From assembly GCA_945863875.1 (NCBI GenBank), contig CAMBBS010000015.1:44962-108961 (forward strand): 64,000 nucleotides of DNA, given 5' to 3'. The first letter of the stretch is position 1. Each line of letters starts with the position of its first letter. Of this stretch, positions 1 to 10,550 are shown piece after piece. This DNA comes from Desulfopila aestuarii DSM 18488. Its GTDB lineage: Bacteria; Desulfobacterota; Desulfobulbia; Desulfobulbales; Desulfocapsaceae. The translations under genes and the position numbers were made by a program. Under the pieces are notes generated by a model, which did no database searches, was not told where the DNA came from, and worked only from the letters and a program-made list of their open reading frames with translations.

Positions 1-1
1 T

Positions 2-1063
2 GACATCGATAAATATCTTCCGGCAAGCGAGCGGCCTTTCCTGTTCAATATCAAAACACACCACGGGCTGCCCCAGACCTACTACTTTCATTTCCATCGT
101 CTTCTCGACGACAAAATCCTCGCCATCGGCCAACAGGATGCCGGAGAAACGGAAAATATGCGCAGTACCCTGGTCGGACTGAACAATGAACTGAACAATT
201 TAACGCGTCAGTTGCAGAAAAAAACAGCCGCGCTGGAAAGACTCGACGCCCAGAAGAACCAGTTTTTCGGCATAGCCGCCCATGACATCCGCCAGCCCCT
301 CAGTGTCATTAAAATGTTCAGCGAATTTCTCGACACTGAAACCACCGAGCAACTCAGCAGCTCGCATCGTGAGTTTCTCGGCTATATCAGAAAATCCGCC
401 CTGTTGATGGAGGATATCCTCAATGATTTCCTTGATTTTTCTGTCTTTGAAGCCGGCCAGCTGACCCTGCACAAGTCGCCAACCGACATCACCCCCTGGC
501 TGGCGCAAGCAGTACTGCCGAGCAGCATGCTGGCGTCGCAAAAGGGCGTTGAGATTGTCGTTACGCCTCCAAATGACGGGTCACTTCTATTTATCGACAC
601 CTCGAAAATGGCCCAGGTTGTCAACAACCTCCTCGGTAATGCCTTAAAATTCTCCCATTCGGGCGATCGGATTGTGGTCGAGCTGTTCTTTTCCGATACG
701 GAAATAGTACTCAGCGTGCAGGATCAAGGCCCTGGAATTTCCCGAGAAAACCAGCAACGCCTGTTTGAACCATTTGTCAGGCTGCATGCTGCGCCGCGGC
801 TGAGTGAGAAAAGTTCGGGCCTCGGCCTGGCGATTGTTAAAAAAATAGTCACCGCCCATGGCGGACGGGTATGGGTGGAAAGCGAACCGGGCCAGGGGGC
901 CACCTTTTTTGTGGCACTGCCGCGAACAGACCCGGCAACTCCCGCCGGAAACGTAAATAAAGACAGATTGACAAACAAAAATCAGGTAAGTACTCTGCTC
1001 CGCAAAAAAGCGATAGATAATTCCCAGGAGCCCCCTGCCCCAAAAAGCGTATTGCCTCAATGA
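2..1063 (+). CDS. Sensor histidine kinase, 5' end outside window
   Basis: The reading frame is open from the first bases of the window, so the ATG at 158 is probably internal and the true start lies to the left. The visible part starts with a PAS-like or sensory tail, then a short coiled coil (about 158-240), then the HisKA phosphoacceptor with the H-box IAAHDIRQPL. The HATPase domain follows, with N-box NNLLGNALKF, G1 box DQGPGIS and G2 box GLGLAIVKKI. No membrane segment is visible in this part. After the kinase core there is a tail of about 45 residues with no recognisable domain. The stop overlaps the start of the LuxR-type regulator by ATGA, so the two are co-translated and very likely a cognate pair. 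Confidence 0.9.
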   Translation, partial: DIDKYLPASERPFLFNIKTHHGLPQTYYFHFHRLLDDKILAIGQQDAGETENMRSTLVGLNNELNNLTRQLQKKTAALERLDAQKNQFFGIAAHDIRQPLSVIKMFSEFLDTETTEQLSSSHREFLGYIRKSALLMEDILNDFLDFSVFEAGQLTLHKSPTDITPWLAQAVLPSSMLASQKGVEIVVTPPNDGSLLFIDTSKMAQVVNNLLGNALKFSHSGDRIVVELFFSDTEIVLSVQDQGPGISRENQQRLFEPFVRLHAAPRLSEKSSGLGLAIVKKIVTAHGGRVWVESEPGQGATFFVALPRTDPATPAGNVNKDRLTNKNQVSTLLRKKAIDNSQEPPAPKSVLPQ

Positions 1064-1689
1064 TTAATATTATCACAGCAGACGACCATGCCCTGATTCG
1101 TAAAGGAATCAAGCATATCCTGTCAAAAACCGCCGATATGCGGATAATTGACGAGGCGGAAGACGGCCGACAGCTGCTCAAAAAGCTTCGCAGTGCGCAC
1201 TATGACCTTATTCTCCTGGATATTACCATGCCCGGCATGGATATTTTTGAGCTGGTCAGAGAAATAAAACATCTCCAACCGGATCTGCCGATCCTCGTCC
1301 TGTCGATGCTGCCGGAAGAACAATTCGGCCTGCAGCTGTTGAAGGCCGGCGTCAATGGCTATCTCAATAAATCCTCGGATCTGAACAACCTGGTCAATGC
1401 AGTCCAGCAGATAATCTCCGGGCAAAAATACATCGGCCCGGCCCTTGCCGATAAACTTGCCCAAGCCCTGCTGCAAAAGAGCGACGCTCCGCGACATGAG
1501 TTGCTGTCGGAGCGAGAATTCCAGGTGCTCTGCCTTATCGCCAAGGGTATAACCGTCTCGGAGATCGCCGAACAGCTTTTTCTCTCGGTGAAAACCATCA
1601 GTACCTATCGAAGCCGGATACTGGCCAAGATGGACATGGACAACAGCGCCCAGCTCACCTACTATGCCATCCAGAACCGCCTGGTCTGA
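1060..1689 (+). CDS. NarL/LuxR-family response regulator
   Basis: A 209-residue two-domain regulator. The N-terminal receiver has acidic residues ADDH near the start and the phosphoacceptor Asp in LILLDITMPG (about residue 55). The C-terminal LuxR-type helix-turn-helix shows LSEREFQVLCLIAKG, then VKTISTYRSRI. Length and order match the NarL family. Its start overlaps the kinase stop by four bases (ATGA). It is inferred to be the transcriptional output of that kinase; the target genes are not evident. Confidence 0.93.
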   Translation: MINIITADDHALIRKGIKHILSKTADMRIIDEAEDGRQLLKKLRSAHYDLILLDITMPGMDIFELVREIKHLQPDLPILVLSMLPEEQFGLQLLKAGVNGYLNKSSDLNNLVNAVQQIISGQKYIGPALADKLAQALLQKSDAPRHELLSEREFQVLCLIAKGITVSEIAEQLFLSVKTISTYRSRILAKMDMDNSAQLTYYAIQNRLV

Positions 1690-1867
1690 CCGCTAAACCC
1701 CCCTCCCCCAACAGTTCACCTCCCGTCCCGTAGGACAAACCCGGACAGACTTTTCCGTTTTTGTCCTATATTTTTTCTCTGCATAATCCTTTACCATTAA
1801 TCTTCTGGTTCTTTCGGTTTGCGAAAGATTTTCTTACCGTATTTTTCCGCGCCCCGACGTTGTCACT

Positions 1868-4807
1868 ATGCCTACTCCAACGACCGTATCACCAGCGGCA
1901 GAAGTGCCGAAAACCCATGTCGAGCAAGCCCTCCCTGCCGCCGAGCCGTTTTATATCGTCGGCATCGGTGCATCCGCCGGAGGGCTTGAGGCCCTGGAGC
2001 AGCTGTTCCAGAACATGCCGGCAAACAGCGGCATCGGCTTTGTCGTCATTCAGCATCTCTCGCCGGATTACAAAAGCCTCATGGTCGAGCTGCTGTCAAA
2101 ACATACATCCATGCGCGTACTCCGCGCGGAAAGTGATATGGCGGTACTGCCGGACCGTATTTATCTCATTCCCCCCAAAAAAAGCATGACCATCCTGTAT
2201 GGTTGCCTGCAGCTGAAAGAAAAAGATCCGGCCATCCCGGTCAATCTGCCGATCGACATTTTTTTTGCTTCTCTGGCCAGAGACAAGGGCGATCGAGCTA
2301 TAGGCATTATCCTCTCCGGCACCGGAAGTGACGGCACGCGCGGTGTCCGGGCCATCAAGGAAGCGGGCGGGATGATCATGGTCCAGGAAGAACATTCGGC
2401 AAAATTCAACGGCATGCCGCGCAGCGCCGTGGCCACCGGGGTTGCCGATTTCATTCTGCCCGCCGAGGAGATGCCCGGCGATCTCATGGACTATGTGCAG
2501 CATCGCCGCAAACCGGCGGCAACAATTCTCCCGTTCACCAGCCTGTCGGACGACGACACGCTTGGGAAGATTTTTCAGCTCGTCAAAAACCAGACGAATA
2601 TTGATTTTTCCAACTATAAACCGAGCACTGCGGGGCGACGCATCCAGAGACGCCTGCACGTCAACCGCATCGAGACCCTCGCCGACTACCTGCAGCACAT
2701 CATGCGCACACCGCGAGAGGTCTCGCAGTTATACAATGAGATGCTCATCGGGGTGACCAATTTCTTCCGGGACCCGGAAACGTTCGATAAACTTGAGAAG
2801 GATATCATCCCGGAATTATTCCGGGACCGGGATCGCAGAAACCCTATCCGGGTCTGGTGCAGCGGCTGCTCGACCGGAGAGGAGGCCTATTCCCTCGCCA
2901 TTCTTTTTAAAGAGGCGATCGATTCCTGTGGACGACCGGTCGATGTAAAGATCTTTGCCACCGACATTGACCGGGACTCGCTCGAATTCGCCAGCGCCGG
3001 GGTATTTCCGGAAAGTATCGCCGCCGACCTGTCACGGGAACGTCTGCAACGCTATTTTCGCAAGGCCGCCGGTAAGTACCGTATCTCGCGGCAGATCCGC
3101 GAGATGGTTGTTTTTGCCCCGCACAATCTCATCAACGATCCACCTTTTACCCGCATCGATCTCATCAGTTGCCGAAATCTGCTCATCTATCTGCAACCGG
3201 TGCTGCAGCAAAAGATTTTTTCCTTCTTCTGTTTTTCATTAAACCCGACTGGTTACCTCATGCTCGGCAGCAGTGAAAGCATTGGGGATTTTAACGATCA
3301 GTTTCGGACATTGAGCAGCAAGGGGAAGCTGTACCAGCTTCGCAGTGAAGGCAAAAAAGGCCTGTCGGCGCAGCTCAGTCTAGCCGGTGTGCAGCAGGGC
3401 ACGTCCCTGGCCATGCCAAAATCACAGCACCTCCAACGAAAAAAAGATAAAGGCGAGGTCCTCGAGGTCATCTGCCGGGCCCTGATTGAATCACAGGGGA
3501 AATCGTGCATCGTGGTCAACGACCTGTTTCAATTGACCTATGTCTTTGGCGAGGTGAACGACTTCATTTCCTTTACCACCGGTGAAGCCAGTCTGGATAT
3601 TTTGTCCCTCGTCCCGAAACCGCTGTCACTGGTGTTGAGTACAACCTTGCATCGCGCCCGGAAGGAGAACAAAACAATCGTTTATAAGGGCGTTGTTCTC
3701 AATAAAGGCGCAGACACCCGGACCCTCAATGTCAGTGTACAAAAGATGCTGGTCGACGACAACCAGCGCAGCTACTATTTTATTTTCCTCGAAAGTGTTG
3801 ATAGAGTCCTCAATGACCAGGAGGTCTCGGCGGTTCTCGACCTGCAGGAGCAGGCGGGTCGCAGGGTAAACGACCTGGAAAATGACCTGCAGTTCAGCCA
3901 CGAAAATCTCCAGGCGACCATCGAGGAGATGGAGACCTCCAACGAGGAACTGCAGGCGACCAACGAAGAACTCCTCTCCTCCAACGAGGAACTGCAGAGC
4001 ACCAATGAAGAACTGCAGTCGGTCAACGAGGAACTGTTCACAGTGAACAACGAATATCAGAACAAGATCCAGGAATTGACTTCGGTAAACAATGACATAG
4101 ATAATTTACTCCGCTGTACCGATATCGGTTCAACCTTTCTTGACAAAGAGTACATCATCCGCCGCTATACCCCCGCTGCCGCACAGTACGTCAATATCAT
4201 AGAAAAAGATATCGGCCGCTCCTTCTTTGATCTCACCCACCAGCTGCTCTACAAAACGTTCGCCGATGATGTTCGTTTTGTCATGGCCAGCAGTGAAATG
4301 GTCGCCACCGAAGTAAAACATAAAGAGGGCAACCCGGTCCTCATCAAAATTTTTCCTTATCTTGATGAACAGCAGAACATCAGCGGCGTTGTCATAAACT
4401 TCGTCGATCTTTCCGCCATCGCCAAAATTGAGCTGGAATTGCTGCAGATGCACAAGGAAAAAGACATTATCCTCGATTCTCTGCCCGAGGCCGTCTTGTA
4501 TTATAATCCCCAGCTGGAAGTTATCTGGGCGAACCAGAAGGCCTTCTTGACCCTGGAAATGACGGCAAAAGAACTGATTGGCCGGCGCGCCGGGCAGATC
4601 TGGCAAAACGATGCCAAGAGTACGGCGATATCTCCGGCCGGGCAGGCACTGGAAAAAGGCATTCCATGCGCACATACCCTAGAGAAAGGCCAGGGTAAAA
4701 AATGGTATGTCCAGTCCATTCCGGTCCATGACGCATGCGGATCAATACGAGCAATTATCCAGACTGCCCGTCCGGTTGACTTTGAAAATCACAAGGCGCT
4801 GCCATGA
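1868..4807 (+). CDS. CheB-CheR-PAS fusion (chemotaxis methylesterase/methyltransferase)
   Basis: A 979-residue protein. Residues about 28-210 are a CheB methylesterase with catalytic Ser36 in GIGASAGG, the His in VIQHLSP and the Asp in GSDGTRG. No receiver domain precedes it. Residues about 230-480 are a CheR methyltransferase, with the SAM-binding region [19 protein letters not shown] and the [10 protein letters not shown] motif. A coiled coil of repeated NEEL units follows at about 690-740 (bases 3935-4060), then two PAS-like regions. Both catalytic triad and SAM motifs look intact. No chemoreceptor, CheA or CheW is next to it, so the substrate is unknown; such fusions often act outside classical chemotaxis. 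No clear Shine-Dalgarno precedes the ATG. It overlaps the next gene by ATGA. Confidence 0.92.
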   Translation: MPTPTTVSPAAEVPKTHVEQALPAAEPFYIVGIGASAGGLEALEQLFQNMPANSGIGFVVIQHLSPDYKSLMVELLSKHTSMRVLRAESDMAVLPDRIYLIPPKKSMTILYGCLQLKEKDPAIPVNLPIDIFFASLARDKGDRAIGIILSGTGSDGTRGVRAIKEAGGMIMVQEEHSAKFNGMPRSAVATGVADFILPAEEMPGDLMDYVQHRRKPAATILPFTSLSDDDTLGKIFQLVKNQTNIDFSNYKPSTAGRRIQRRLHVNRIETLADYLQHIMRTPREVSQLYNEMLIGVTNFFRDPETFDKLEKDIIPELFRDRDRRNPIRVWCSGCSTGEEAYSLAILFKEAIDSCGRPVDVKIFATDIDRDSLEFASAGVFPESIAADLSRERLQRYFRKAAGKYRISRQIREMVVFAPHNLINDPPFTRIDLISCRNLLIYLQPVLQQKIFSFFCFSLNPTGYLMLGSSESIGDFNDQFRTLSSKGKLYQLRSEGKKGLSAQLSLAGVQQGTSLAMPKSQHLQRKKDKGEVLEVICRALIESQGKSCIVVNDLFQLTYVFGEVNDFISFTTGEASLDILSLVPKPLSLVLSTTLHRARKENKTIVYKGVVLNKGADTRTLNVSVQKMLVDDNQRSYYFIFLESVDRVLNDQEVSAVLDLQEQAGRRVNDLENDLQFSHENLQATIEEMETSNEELQATNEELLSSNEELQSTNEELQSVNEELFTVNNEYQNKIQELTSVNNDIDNLLRCTDIGSTFLDKEYIIRRYTPAAAQYVNIIEKDIGRSFFDLTHQLLYKTFADDVRFVMASSEMVATEVKHKEGNPVLIKIFPYLDEQQNISGVVINFVDLSAIAKIELELLQMHKEKDIILDSLPEAVLYYNPQLEVIWANQKAFLTLEMTAKELIGRRAGQIWQNDAKSTAISPAGQALEKGIPCAHTLEKGQGKKWYVQSIPVHDACGSIRAIIQTARPVDFENHKALP

Positions 4808-6879
4808 GTACACGCGGGGATAATCTCAAATTTGATTCGTTGCGCACCTTGGCCGAACAGATTGTCGGGAACAAAACAGACGACAAAATAGCCGTGGCAC
4901 ACGATGAGGTGAAAACTCTGCTCCATGAACTGCAGGTCTATCAGGCGGAACTGGAGGTACAGAACGAAGAATTACGCAGCCTGCAGAACCAGCTGGAAAC
5001 AAGTCGCAACAGATATTACGAACTGTTTGACTGCGCCCCGGTCGGCTACATCATCATCGACGCACACTTTGCCGTCACCGAAATCAATTCGACCGCGCTG
5101 GAACAGCTGGGAAAATACCGGCAGGAAATGGTCAATCGCTCCCTGCTGCATATCGTCAGCAGCAAGGATCACAGCCGCATGGTCTCCTTCCTGCGCACCA
5201 TCGCCCGAAGCAATGAACGCCATGAAATCCTCGTCGAATTAATCCGCGCCGACGGTTCGATTATCAATGCGCGCCTCGACGCCGTCCGTTCCGAAGGCAA
5301 AACGGAGGCCAACGATCATCATCTCCTCACCTTAACGGATCTTACCGAACTGCAGAAGGCCCAGGATGCCCTCGAAAAAAGTGAGAGTATCTATCGCACC
5401 CTGGTGGACTATTCCGTCGATCATATTTTCCTCCTGGGCACCGATGGAATATATCTAGCGAGCAACGATAATGTCGGCCATCTCGGCTATCAAAGCGGCA
5501 GGGAGCTGGTCGGCCGACATTTCAGCGAGGTCTATCCAGAGGACGTGGCGGAGCTGTACCACCTTAAATTCGGCCAGGTTGTCACCAGCAAGAGACCTAT
5601 TACCTTTGAACACGATTTAAAAACCGACGCGCAGCGCATCTTTCACCATGACCGCCTCTATCCGATTTTTAAGGGAAAGACGTTATGGGCCGTCGGTGGG
5701 ATCTGCCGAGACACCACCGAACAAAAAATCGCCCAGAAAAAAAATGACCAGCTGATCGCTGATCTGCAGCAAAAACAAAAAATAGAATCCCTCGGCACCC
5801 TGGCCGGAGGCATCGCCCACGATTTCAACAATATTTTAACGGCGGTACTGGGCTACACCGAACTCTCACTCGAAGGAATAGAAAAAGGCACGCGCATGGA
5901 AGAAGATTTGAAAAAAGTTTTGCAGGCGGGAATCAGGGCCAAAAATCTGGTGGCACAAATTCTTGCCTACTCCCGTAAATCAAACGAAGAACTGCATCCC
6001 GTCCGCATAGATGAAATGGCCCAGGAAGTATTGAAGCTCATCCGGCCTTCCCTCCCCTCCTCAATCGACATTATTTTTGCTGCCGAGAGCAATGCAAAAA
6101 TTTTGGGTAATGCCACCCAGGTCCACCAGATATTGATGAATCTGTGCAGCAACGCGGCCCATGCCATGCAGGAAAAAGGTGGTGTTCTGACAATCGGCAT
6201 CAAGGATGTACACCTGGAGAAAGGTGACTATGTCGAGATACAGGTGTCCGACACCGGCCTCGGCATACCACCCGCGATCATTGACAAGGTCTTTGATCCC
6301 TATTTTACCACCAAGGGGTTGGGGACAGGCACCGGCATGGGTCTTTCCGTCGTCCTCGGCATAGTTGAGAGTTATGGCGGGGCAATTGATTTGGAGAGCC
6401 GGCAGGGCCAGGGTACCACTGTGCATATTTATATACCGGTTATCCAGCATGGGAGCGATTCCCCGCTGCTGCAACAATCGAAACCGCTGGACCCGGGCAA
6501 AGGACGAATTCTCTTTATCGACGACGAGGAGACCATTGTGGCGATGAACAAGCGTATTCTCGAACGTTTGGGGTATCAGGTAACAGGGTATGCCAGCAGC
6601 CTCGACGCTCTGGAATGTTTTCGCCGGCAACCAAATTCTTTTGATTTAATACTTACCGACATGACCATGCCGGGAATAAACGGCGAGGATCTGGCCCTTG
6701 CGGCGATGCAAATCCGCGCCGATATACCGATTATCCTCTGCAGCGGCTACAGCTACATCATGACCCCCCAGCGGGCAAAGGAGCTCGGCATTAAGGCCTT
6801 TTTCATGAAACCTGTCGACAAAAGAGAACTGGCGCAAACCCTGGGAGAAATTCTCAATCCTGCCGAAATTGATGCGTAA
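4804..6879 (+). CDS. PAS-PAS hybrid histidine kinase with C-terminal receiver
   Basis: 691 residues, no membrane segment. A short N-terminal coiled coil (LHELQVYQAELEVQNEEL) is followed by PAS domains at about 75-190 and 195-315. Next comes HisKA with LAGGIAHDFNNILT, then HATPase with DTGLGIP and GTGTGMGLSVVLG. The C-terminal receiver has FIDDEE and phosphoacceptor LILTDMTMPG. The H-box IAHDFNNIL is typical of NtrB-like HPK4 kinases. It is translationally coupled to the CheB-CheR protein (ATGA overlap), so the two probably work in one pathway. With no DNA-binding partner after it, output must go through another protein. Confidence 0.92.
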   Translation: MSTRGDNLKFDSLRTLAEQIVGNKTDDKIAVAHDEVKTLLHELQVYQAELEVQNEELRSLQNQLETSRNRYYELFDCAPVGYIIIDAHFAVTEINSTALEQLGKYRQEMVNRSLLHIVSSKDHSRMVSFLRTIARSNERHEILVELIRADGSIINARLDAVRSEGKTEANDHHLLTLTDLTELQKAQDALEKSESIYRTLVDYSVDHIFLLGTDGIYLASNDNVGHLGYQSGRELVGRHFSEVYPEDVAELYHLKFGQVVTSKRPITFEHDLKTDAQRIFHHDRLYPIFKGKTLWAVGGICRDTTEQKIAQKKNDQLIADLQQKQKIESLGTLAGGIAHDFNNILTAVLGYTELSLEGIEKGTRMEEDLKKVLQAGIRAKNLVAQILAYSRKSNEELHPVRIDEMAQEVLKLIRPSLPSSIDIIFAAESNAKILGNATQVHQILMNLCSNAAHAMQEKGGVLTIGIKDVHLEKGDYVEIQVSDTGLGIPPAIIDKVFDPYFTTKGLGTGTGMGLSVVLGIVESYGGAIDLESRQGQGTTVHIYIPVIQHGSDSPLLQQSKPLDPGKGRILFIDDEETIVAMNKRILERLGYQVTGYASSLDALECFRRQPNSFDLILTDMTMPGINGEDLALAAMQIRADIPIILCSGYSYIMTPQRAKELGIKAFFMKPVDKRELAQTLGEILNPAEIDA

Positions 6880-7128
6880 AAAGAGTTGACGATTTTGTCT
6901 CACCGAGCTGAAGGACGCCTTATCATATCCACGCCCACAACCAACCGGCGGTTGAAAAAATTATCGACGCCGGCGACCTGGCACTATTCTTATTCGACCA
7001 TATTGTTTGCTGCTCTTTAACAACAAGCTCTCCCGGGAACGGTGGTCTTTCTCAAATCCATGTCTTTGGCGCGACGAGAGTAACGGCCAAAGCCGCTCTC
7101 GACGTCTGATAAATCACAGGTGAATGCT

Positions 7129-7944
7129 ATGCCGGCTATGACAATCGGTTTGTCGCAAATGAACTCCCGCGACAACAAACAGGACAACCTTGCCGCCGCC
7201 GAAAGCTCCATCGAGCACCTGGCGAAAAAGGGGGCAACATTGATTATGCTGCCGGAAAATTTCAATTTTATGGGCCCGGAAGCGGTCCGGCGGGACAACG
7301 CGGAACCCCTCGGCCAATCGCCAAGCCTCGACCGGATACGCCATCTGGCCGCCAGGCTGAAGGTCCATGTGCATATCGGCAGCTTTATGGAGCAGGACGG
7401 CAGCCGGTTTTTCAATACCGGCCTCGTCTTCGATGACACGGGGGAGCAAATCGCCAGGTACCGAAAAATCCATCTCTTTGATGTAGAAATCCCCGGCGGC
7501 AAGAGCTACCGCGAATCGGATACCATTTCCCCGGGCAGCGAGTTGGTTACTTTCTCCATCGGGAGGTTTACCTTCGGCATGGCCACCTGTTATGACCTGA
7601 GATTCCCCGAACTCTTCCGACGCCTGGCGGATATGGGCGCCGATGTGCTCCTGCTGCCGGCGGCCTTTACCCTGCAGACCGGCCGGGACCACTGGGAACT
7701 GCTGCTGCGGGCCCGGGCCGTGGAGAATCTGTGCTGGGTCGCCGCCGCCGGACAATGGGGACCGTCTCCCCCGGATAATCTGACCTTCGGCAGAAGCATG
7801 GTCATCAACCCCTGGGGGCTGGTTGTCAGCCAGGCACCGGACGGGGTGTCAACCATAACCGCCGAGCTCGACCTTGACACCATGCGGGGAATACGCACGA
7901 GGTTTCCCGCGCGCAGCCATATCCGGCGGGATCTTTTTTCCTGA
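7129..7944 (+). CDS. Carbon-nitrogen hydrolase, Nit1/deaminated-glutathione-amidase type
   Basis: The nitrilase-superfamily catalytic triad is complete: Glu43 in MLPENF, Lys113 in YRKIHLFD and Cys154 in ATCYDLRFPE (numbering from the ATG at 7129). The KIHLFD...IPGG motif and the ARAVENLCWVAAAGQ stretch fit the Nit1/NLP1 branch, which repairs deaminated glutathione or acts as omega-amidase. Length (271 residues) is normal. A GTG at 7120 is also in frame, but AGGTGA at 7118-7123 is spaced correctly only for the ATG at 7129. It stands alone; the exact substrate is inferred from family resemblance. Confidence 0.88.
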   Translation: MPAMTIGLSQMNSRDNKQDNLAAAESSIEHLAKKGATLIMLPENFNFMGPEAVRRDNAEPLGQSPSLDRIRHLAARLKVHVHIGSFMEQDGSRFFNTGLVFDDTGEQIARYRKIHLFDVEIPGGKSYRESDTISPGSELVTFSIGRFTFGMATCYDLRFPELFRRLADMGADVLLLPAAFTLQTGRDHWELLLRARAVENLCWVAAAGQWGPSPPDNLTFGRSMVINPWGLVVSQAPDGVSTITAELDLDTMRGIRTRFPARSHIRRDLFS

Positions 7945-8042
7945 GAGGTTTGTCGGTTACTTCCCTCCCTGCAGCTGGTCAATCCCCACCCGGTCAACAC
8001 CCGCCGTCTTTTTCCGGTCGGATTGCACGGCATCACCGGTTT

Positions 8043-8357
8043 TTATTTCCTCGATGGCAGACCATGCACCAGCGTCAGAGATACCATGGAGGTTCCCGCC
8101 CTTCTAAATGCGGATATCGCCTGATAATCGGCATCCGCATACCAGTCTTTCGCCGCCTGCTCTGAAGGGAATTTGAAAATGATAATACGTCCTTCACGGG
8201 GAGAATGACCTTCAAGGTGGATCGGCCGATCGTCGTAGGTGACAAACTCGCCCTGGTGTTTTTTGAGGATTGGAAAAAATTCTTTCTCGTATTTTCGATA
8301 GGTATCTGCATCGGTCACGATCAGATTGACAACCATGTATACTGGAATATCTGCCAT
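8043..8357 (-). CDS. DUF1330 family protein
   Basis: 104 residues. Recognised as DUF1330, a small dimeric alpha/beta-barrel (ferredoxin-like) fold, from the N-terminal strand VYMVVNLIVTDADTYRKYEK, the GRIIIFKFPS strand and the KDWYADADYQAI helix. The function of this family is unknown; members are cytoplasmic and often stress-related by context. It is monocistronic and convergent with the amidase gene. Confidence 0.82.
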   Translation of the reverse strand: MADIPVYMVVNLIVTDADTYRKYEKEFFPILKKHQGEFVTYDDRPIHLEGHSPREGRIIIFKFPSEQAAKDWYADADYQAISAFRRAGTSMVSLTLVHGLPSRK

Positions 8358-8629
8358 AGTTTCACCTTTATCCTTTGAGACGAATTAATAATCGTACAAG
8401 TCATGCGGGCTTTCATCGGCGCAAAAAATCAATGCGACGACGCACTCTAGCAGGATATAAATGGAAATTCAAACAGTTGGTGAGTGATATCTGAAAATGA
8501 AGGGAGGAAAGATCCCGAAGGTCAGAAAGCTCATCCTCAGGATAAATATTTCTTTTCTTGTAATTTTGTGATAGCGTTTTCACATAAATCAGTTCTTTAT
8601 ATGTAATAAAAATAACTATTAGTGAACAT

Positions 8630-9049
8630 ATGAGCTACAAAAGAATCCATGTACGCGTCCCAATCCAGGGGGAAGCTCTCCTGCTCTCCTGCAAAGACAC
8701 CTCCATCAAGGCGCAGACAATTGACATCAGCCATGGAGGGGTCGCCATAACCAGCCCTGATGAGCCCCTCACCGAAGACACCTACGACATCATCATAACA
8801 TTCAAGGATAGAAAAAAAATCAAGCTTGCCGCTTATCTCGTCAGGCAGGAGGACGGGGTTTTAGGATTTAAAACCGACAAGATAGACAGGGATAGTTTGC
8901 AAATCATTACCGACCTTGTTTTTGCATATCAAGAAACAAACGATTTCATTAAACAAATCGACGAGCACAACCTTTTCGGTCAATCTTTTGTCGATGAAGA
9001 AGGTAAAGAGCTCGATATTACGTTTAATGTTGATTTGGAAAAACCGTAA
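8630..9049 (+). CDS. PilZ-domain protein, putative c-di-GMP receptor
   Basis: 139 residues. The PilZ c-di-GMP signature is present: arginines in KRIHVRVP near the N-terminus and DISHGG about 28 residues later. A C-terminal extension of about 40 residues, rich in acidic residues, has no recognisable domain. There is no obvious Shine-Dalgarno before the ATG and the upstream region is AT-rich. It lies about 100 bases before the anion transporter and may share a transcript with it, but a functional link is not evident. Confidence 0.85.
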   Translation: MSYKRIHVRVPIQGEALLLSCKDTSIKAQTIDISHGGVAITSPDEPLTEDTYDIIITFKDRKKIKLAAYLVRQEDGVLGFKTDKIDRDSLQIITDLVFAYQETNDFIKQIDEHNLFGQSFVDEEGKELDITFNVDLEKP

Positions 9050-9152
9050 TATTGCGTATAATCCACTCGATATCACTCTTTTTTCAACGTCTTATCGTCA
9101 ATCTTTTCTCCCTTCGCTTATCGTAAAAAGAGAAAAAAACAAGGTGACTCTT

Positions 9153-10370
9153 ATGGATGCAGGGCACAACGACAAGACGCGCTCCCCTGCCGGCTCGCGC
9201 CTCCTGCGGTTTGACCGGGTGGAGATGGGTGGTGCCTTTGGCGATCTGGGCACCTTGCTGCCGATAGTTGTCGCCATGATTTTTATCAACAAATTGAGCC
9301 CCTCTTCGGTCTTCTTAGCCTTTGGCCTCTTTTACCTGGTGTCCGGATACTATTATCGTTTACCGATCCCCGTGCAGCCGTTAAAGGCGGTCGGCGCTAT
9401 CGCTATTGCCTATCCAGCTGTCATCACCGAATCGGTCATCGGGGCTTCGGGCGTCATTTTCGGAGCCTTCCTGCTGGTGCTTGCCCTGTCCGGCATGATT
9501 GACCGCATCGCCAGACTTTTTTCTCCGGCCGTTGTCCGGGGCATTCAGTTTACCCTGGGACTGATTTTCCTCAAAAAGGGTATCGAACTGATTATCGATA
9601 GGGATATTTTCATGTCCGGGCTGCCGGGAAAATTCGCCGGCTATCCGGTTAATCTGCTCATCGGCATTGCCGTCTTCTGCCTGGTGCTGCTCCTGCTTGA
9701 CAACAAGCGATATCCGGCGGCGCTGGCCGCTCTCGCTGTTGGCATCGTTTCCGGTATTGCGCTGGGTGGTTTTGCCGGACAGACGCTTTCTTTCGGACCA
9801 ACGGAGATGCAGCTTATCAAACCGACCATGGCCGATTACTGGACCGCCCTGATCATGTTAATCCTGCCGCAGATTCCCCTGACCATCGGCAACGCCTGCG
9901 TAGGAACCGCCGACACCTGCAGCAGCCTCTTTACCGGCAATCCGCAGCTTGCCAAGGCCAAGGCCGGCAAATTCGCCTTTTCCATGGGGATAATGAATCT
10001 GCCCGCCGGCTTGCTCGGCGCTGTACCGATGTGCCATGGCACAGGCGGCCTGGCGGCACATTACCGATTCGGGGCCAGAACCGGCGGTGCACCAATCATG
10101 ATCGGTATCTTTTTTGTGGTCATGGCTCTGCTCTTCGGCGAACTAGGCTTCTCCCTGCTGGCCGCGATTCCCAAGTCGGTTCTCGGGGTTCTTCTGGTCT
10201 TTGCCGGGCTGGAACTCTGTCCGCTGTTGAGAAACCTGAAGACCAATGAGGAATATTTTATTGCCCTGCTCATCGCCGGTATCGCCCTGGTTGTCCCGAA
10301 CATGGGCTGGGCCTTTGCCATCGGCATCGTCACGGATCTTTTTATGAGAAAAATGAAGATCAAGATTTAA
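9153..10370 (+). CDS. MOT1-type molybdate/sulfate transporter
   Basis: A 405-residue polytopic membrane protein with about ten hydrophobic segments. It carries the two MOT1 signature regions: GAFGDLGTLLPI near the N-terminus with PVQPLKAVGAI after it, and PMCHGTGGLAAHYRFGARTG in the second half. This family imports molybdate and is related to SulP carriers, so molybdate is the likeliest substrate and sulfate an alternative. The frame is open upstream to 8916, overlapping the PilZ gene, but AAGGTG at 9141-9146 fixes the start at the ATG at 9153. Confidence 0.88.
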   Translation: MDAGHNDKTRSPAGSRLLRFDRVEMGGAFGDLGTLLPIVVAMIFINKLSPSSVFLAFGLFYLVSGYYYRLPIPVQPLKAVGAIAIAYPAVITESVIGASGVIFGAFLLVLALSGMIDRIARLFSPAVVRGIQFTLGLIFLKKGIELIIDRDIFMSGLPGKFAGYPVNLLIGIAVFCLVLLLLDNKRYPAALAALAVGIVSGIALGGFAGQTLSFGPTEMQLIKPTMADYWTALIMLILPQIPLTIGNACVGTADTCSSLFTGNPQLAKAKAGKFAFSMGIMNLPAGLLGAVPMCHGTGGLAAHYRFGARTGGAPIMIGIFFVVMALLFGELGFSLLAAIPKSVLGVLLVFAGLELCPLLRNLKTNEEYFIALLIAGIALVVPNMGWAFAIGIVTDLFMRKMKIKI

Positions 10371-10507
10371 CCTGGAAACCAGGGACCACTTCCAGAGGCA
10401 CCTTTAAGGACCGGGCGTCATGACAGATTGACGCCGTCTGCGCCGCCCGCTTCTTACCCGAGTGGATTATTCTTCCAACTCTTATGCCATAGCCTTGGGC
10501 TACCTGG
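10371..10507. other. Non-coding stretch next to IS remnant
   Basis: No gene is supported here. It contains an imperfect inverted repeat, GGCGTCA (10414-10420) and TGACGCC (10429-10435), with no T-run, so it is not a convincing terminator for the transporter. Open frames on either strand have no recognisable family. Confidence 0.5.
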
Positions 10508-10550
10508 TTGACATTCTCCCCGGCCTGAAGACCGAGGAATCCACCAGCAC

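Noticed and set aside
8916..9152. N-terminal extension of the MOT1-type transporter
   Set aside because: It overlaps the PilZ gene in another frame, is not hydrophobic in the family pattern, and a good ribosome binding site precedes the ATG at 9153.
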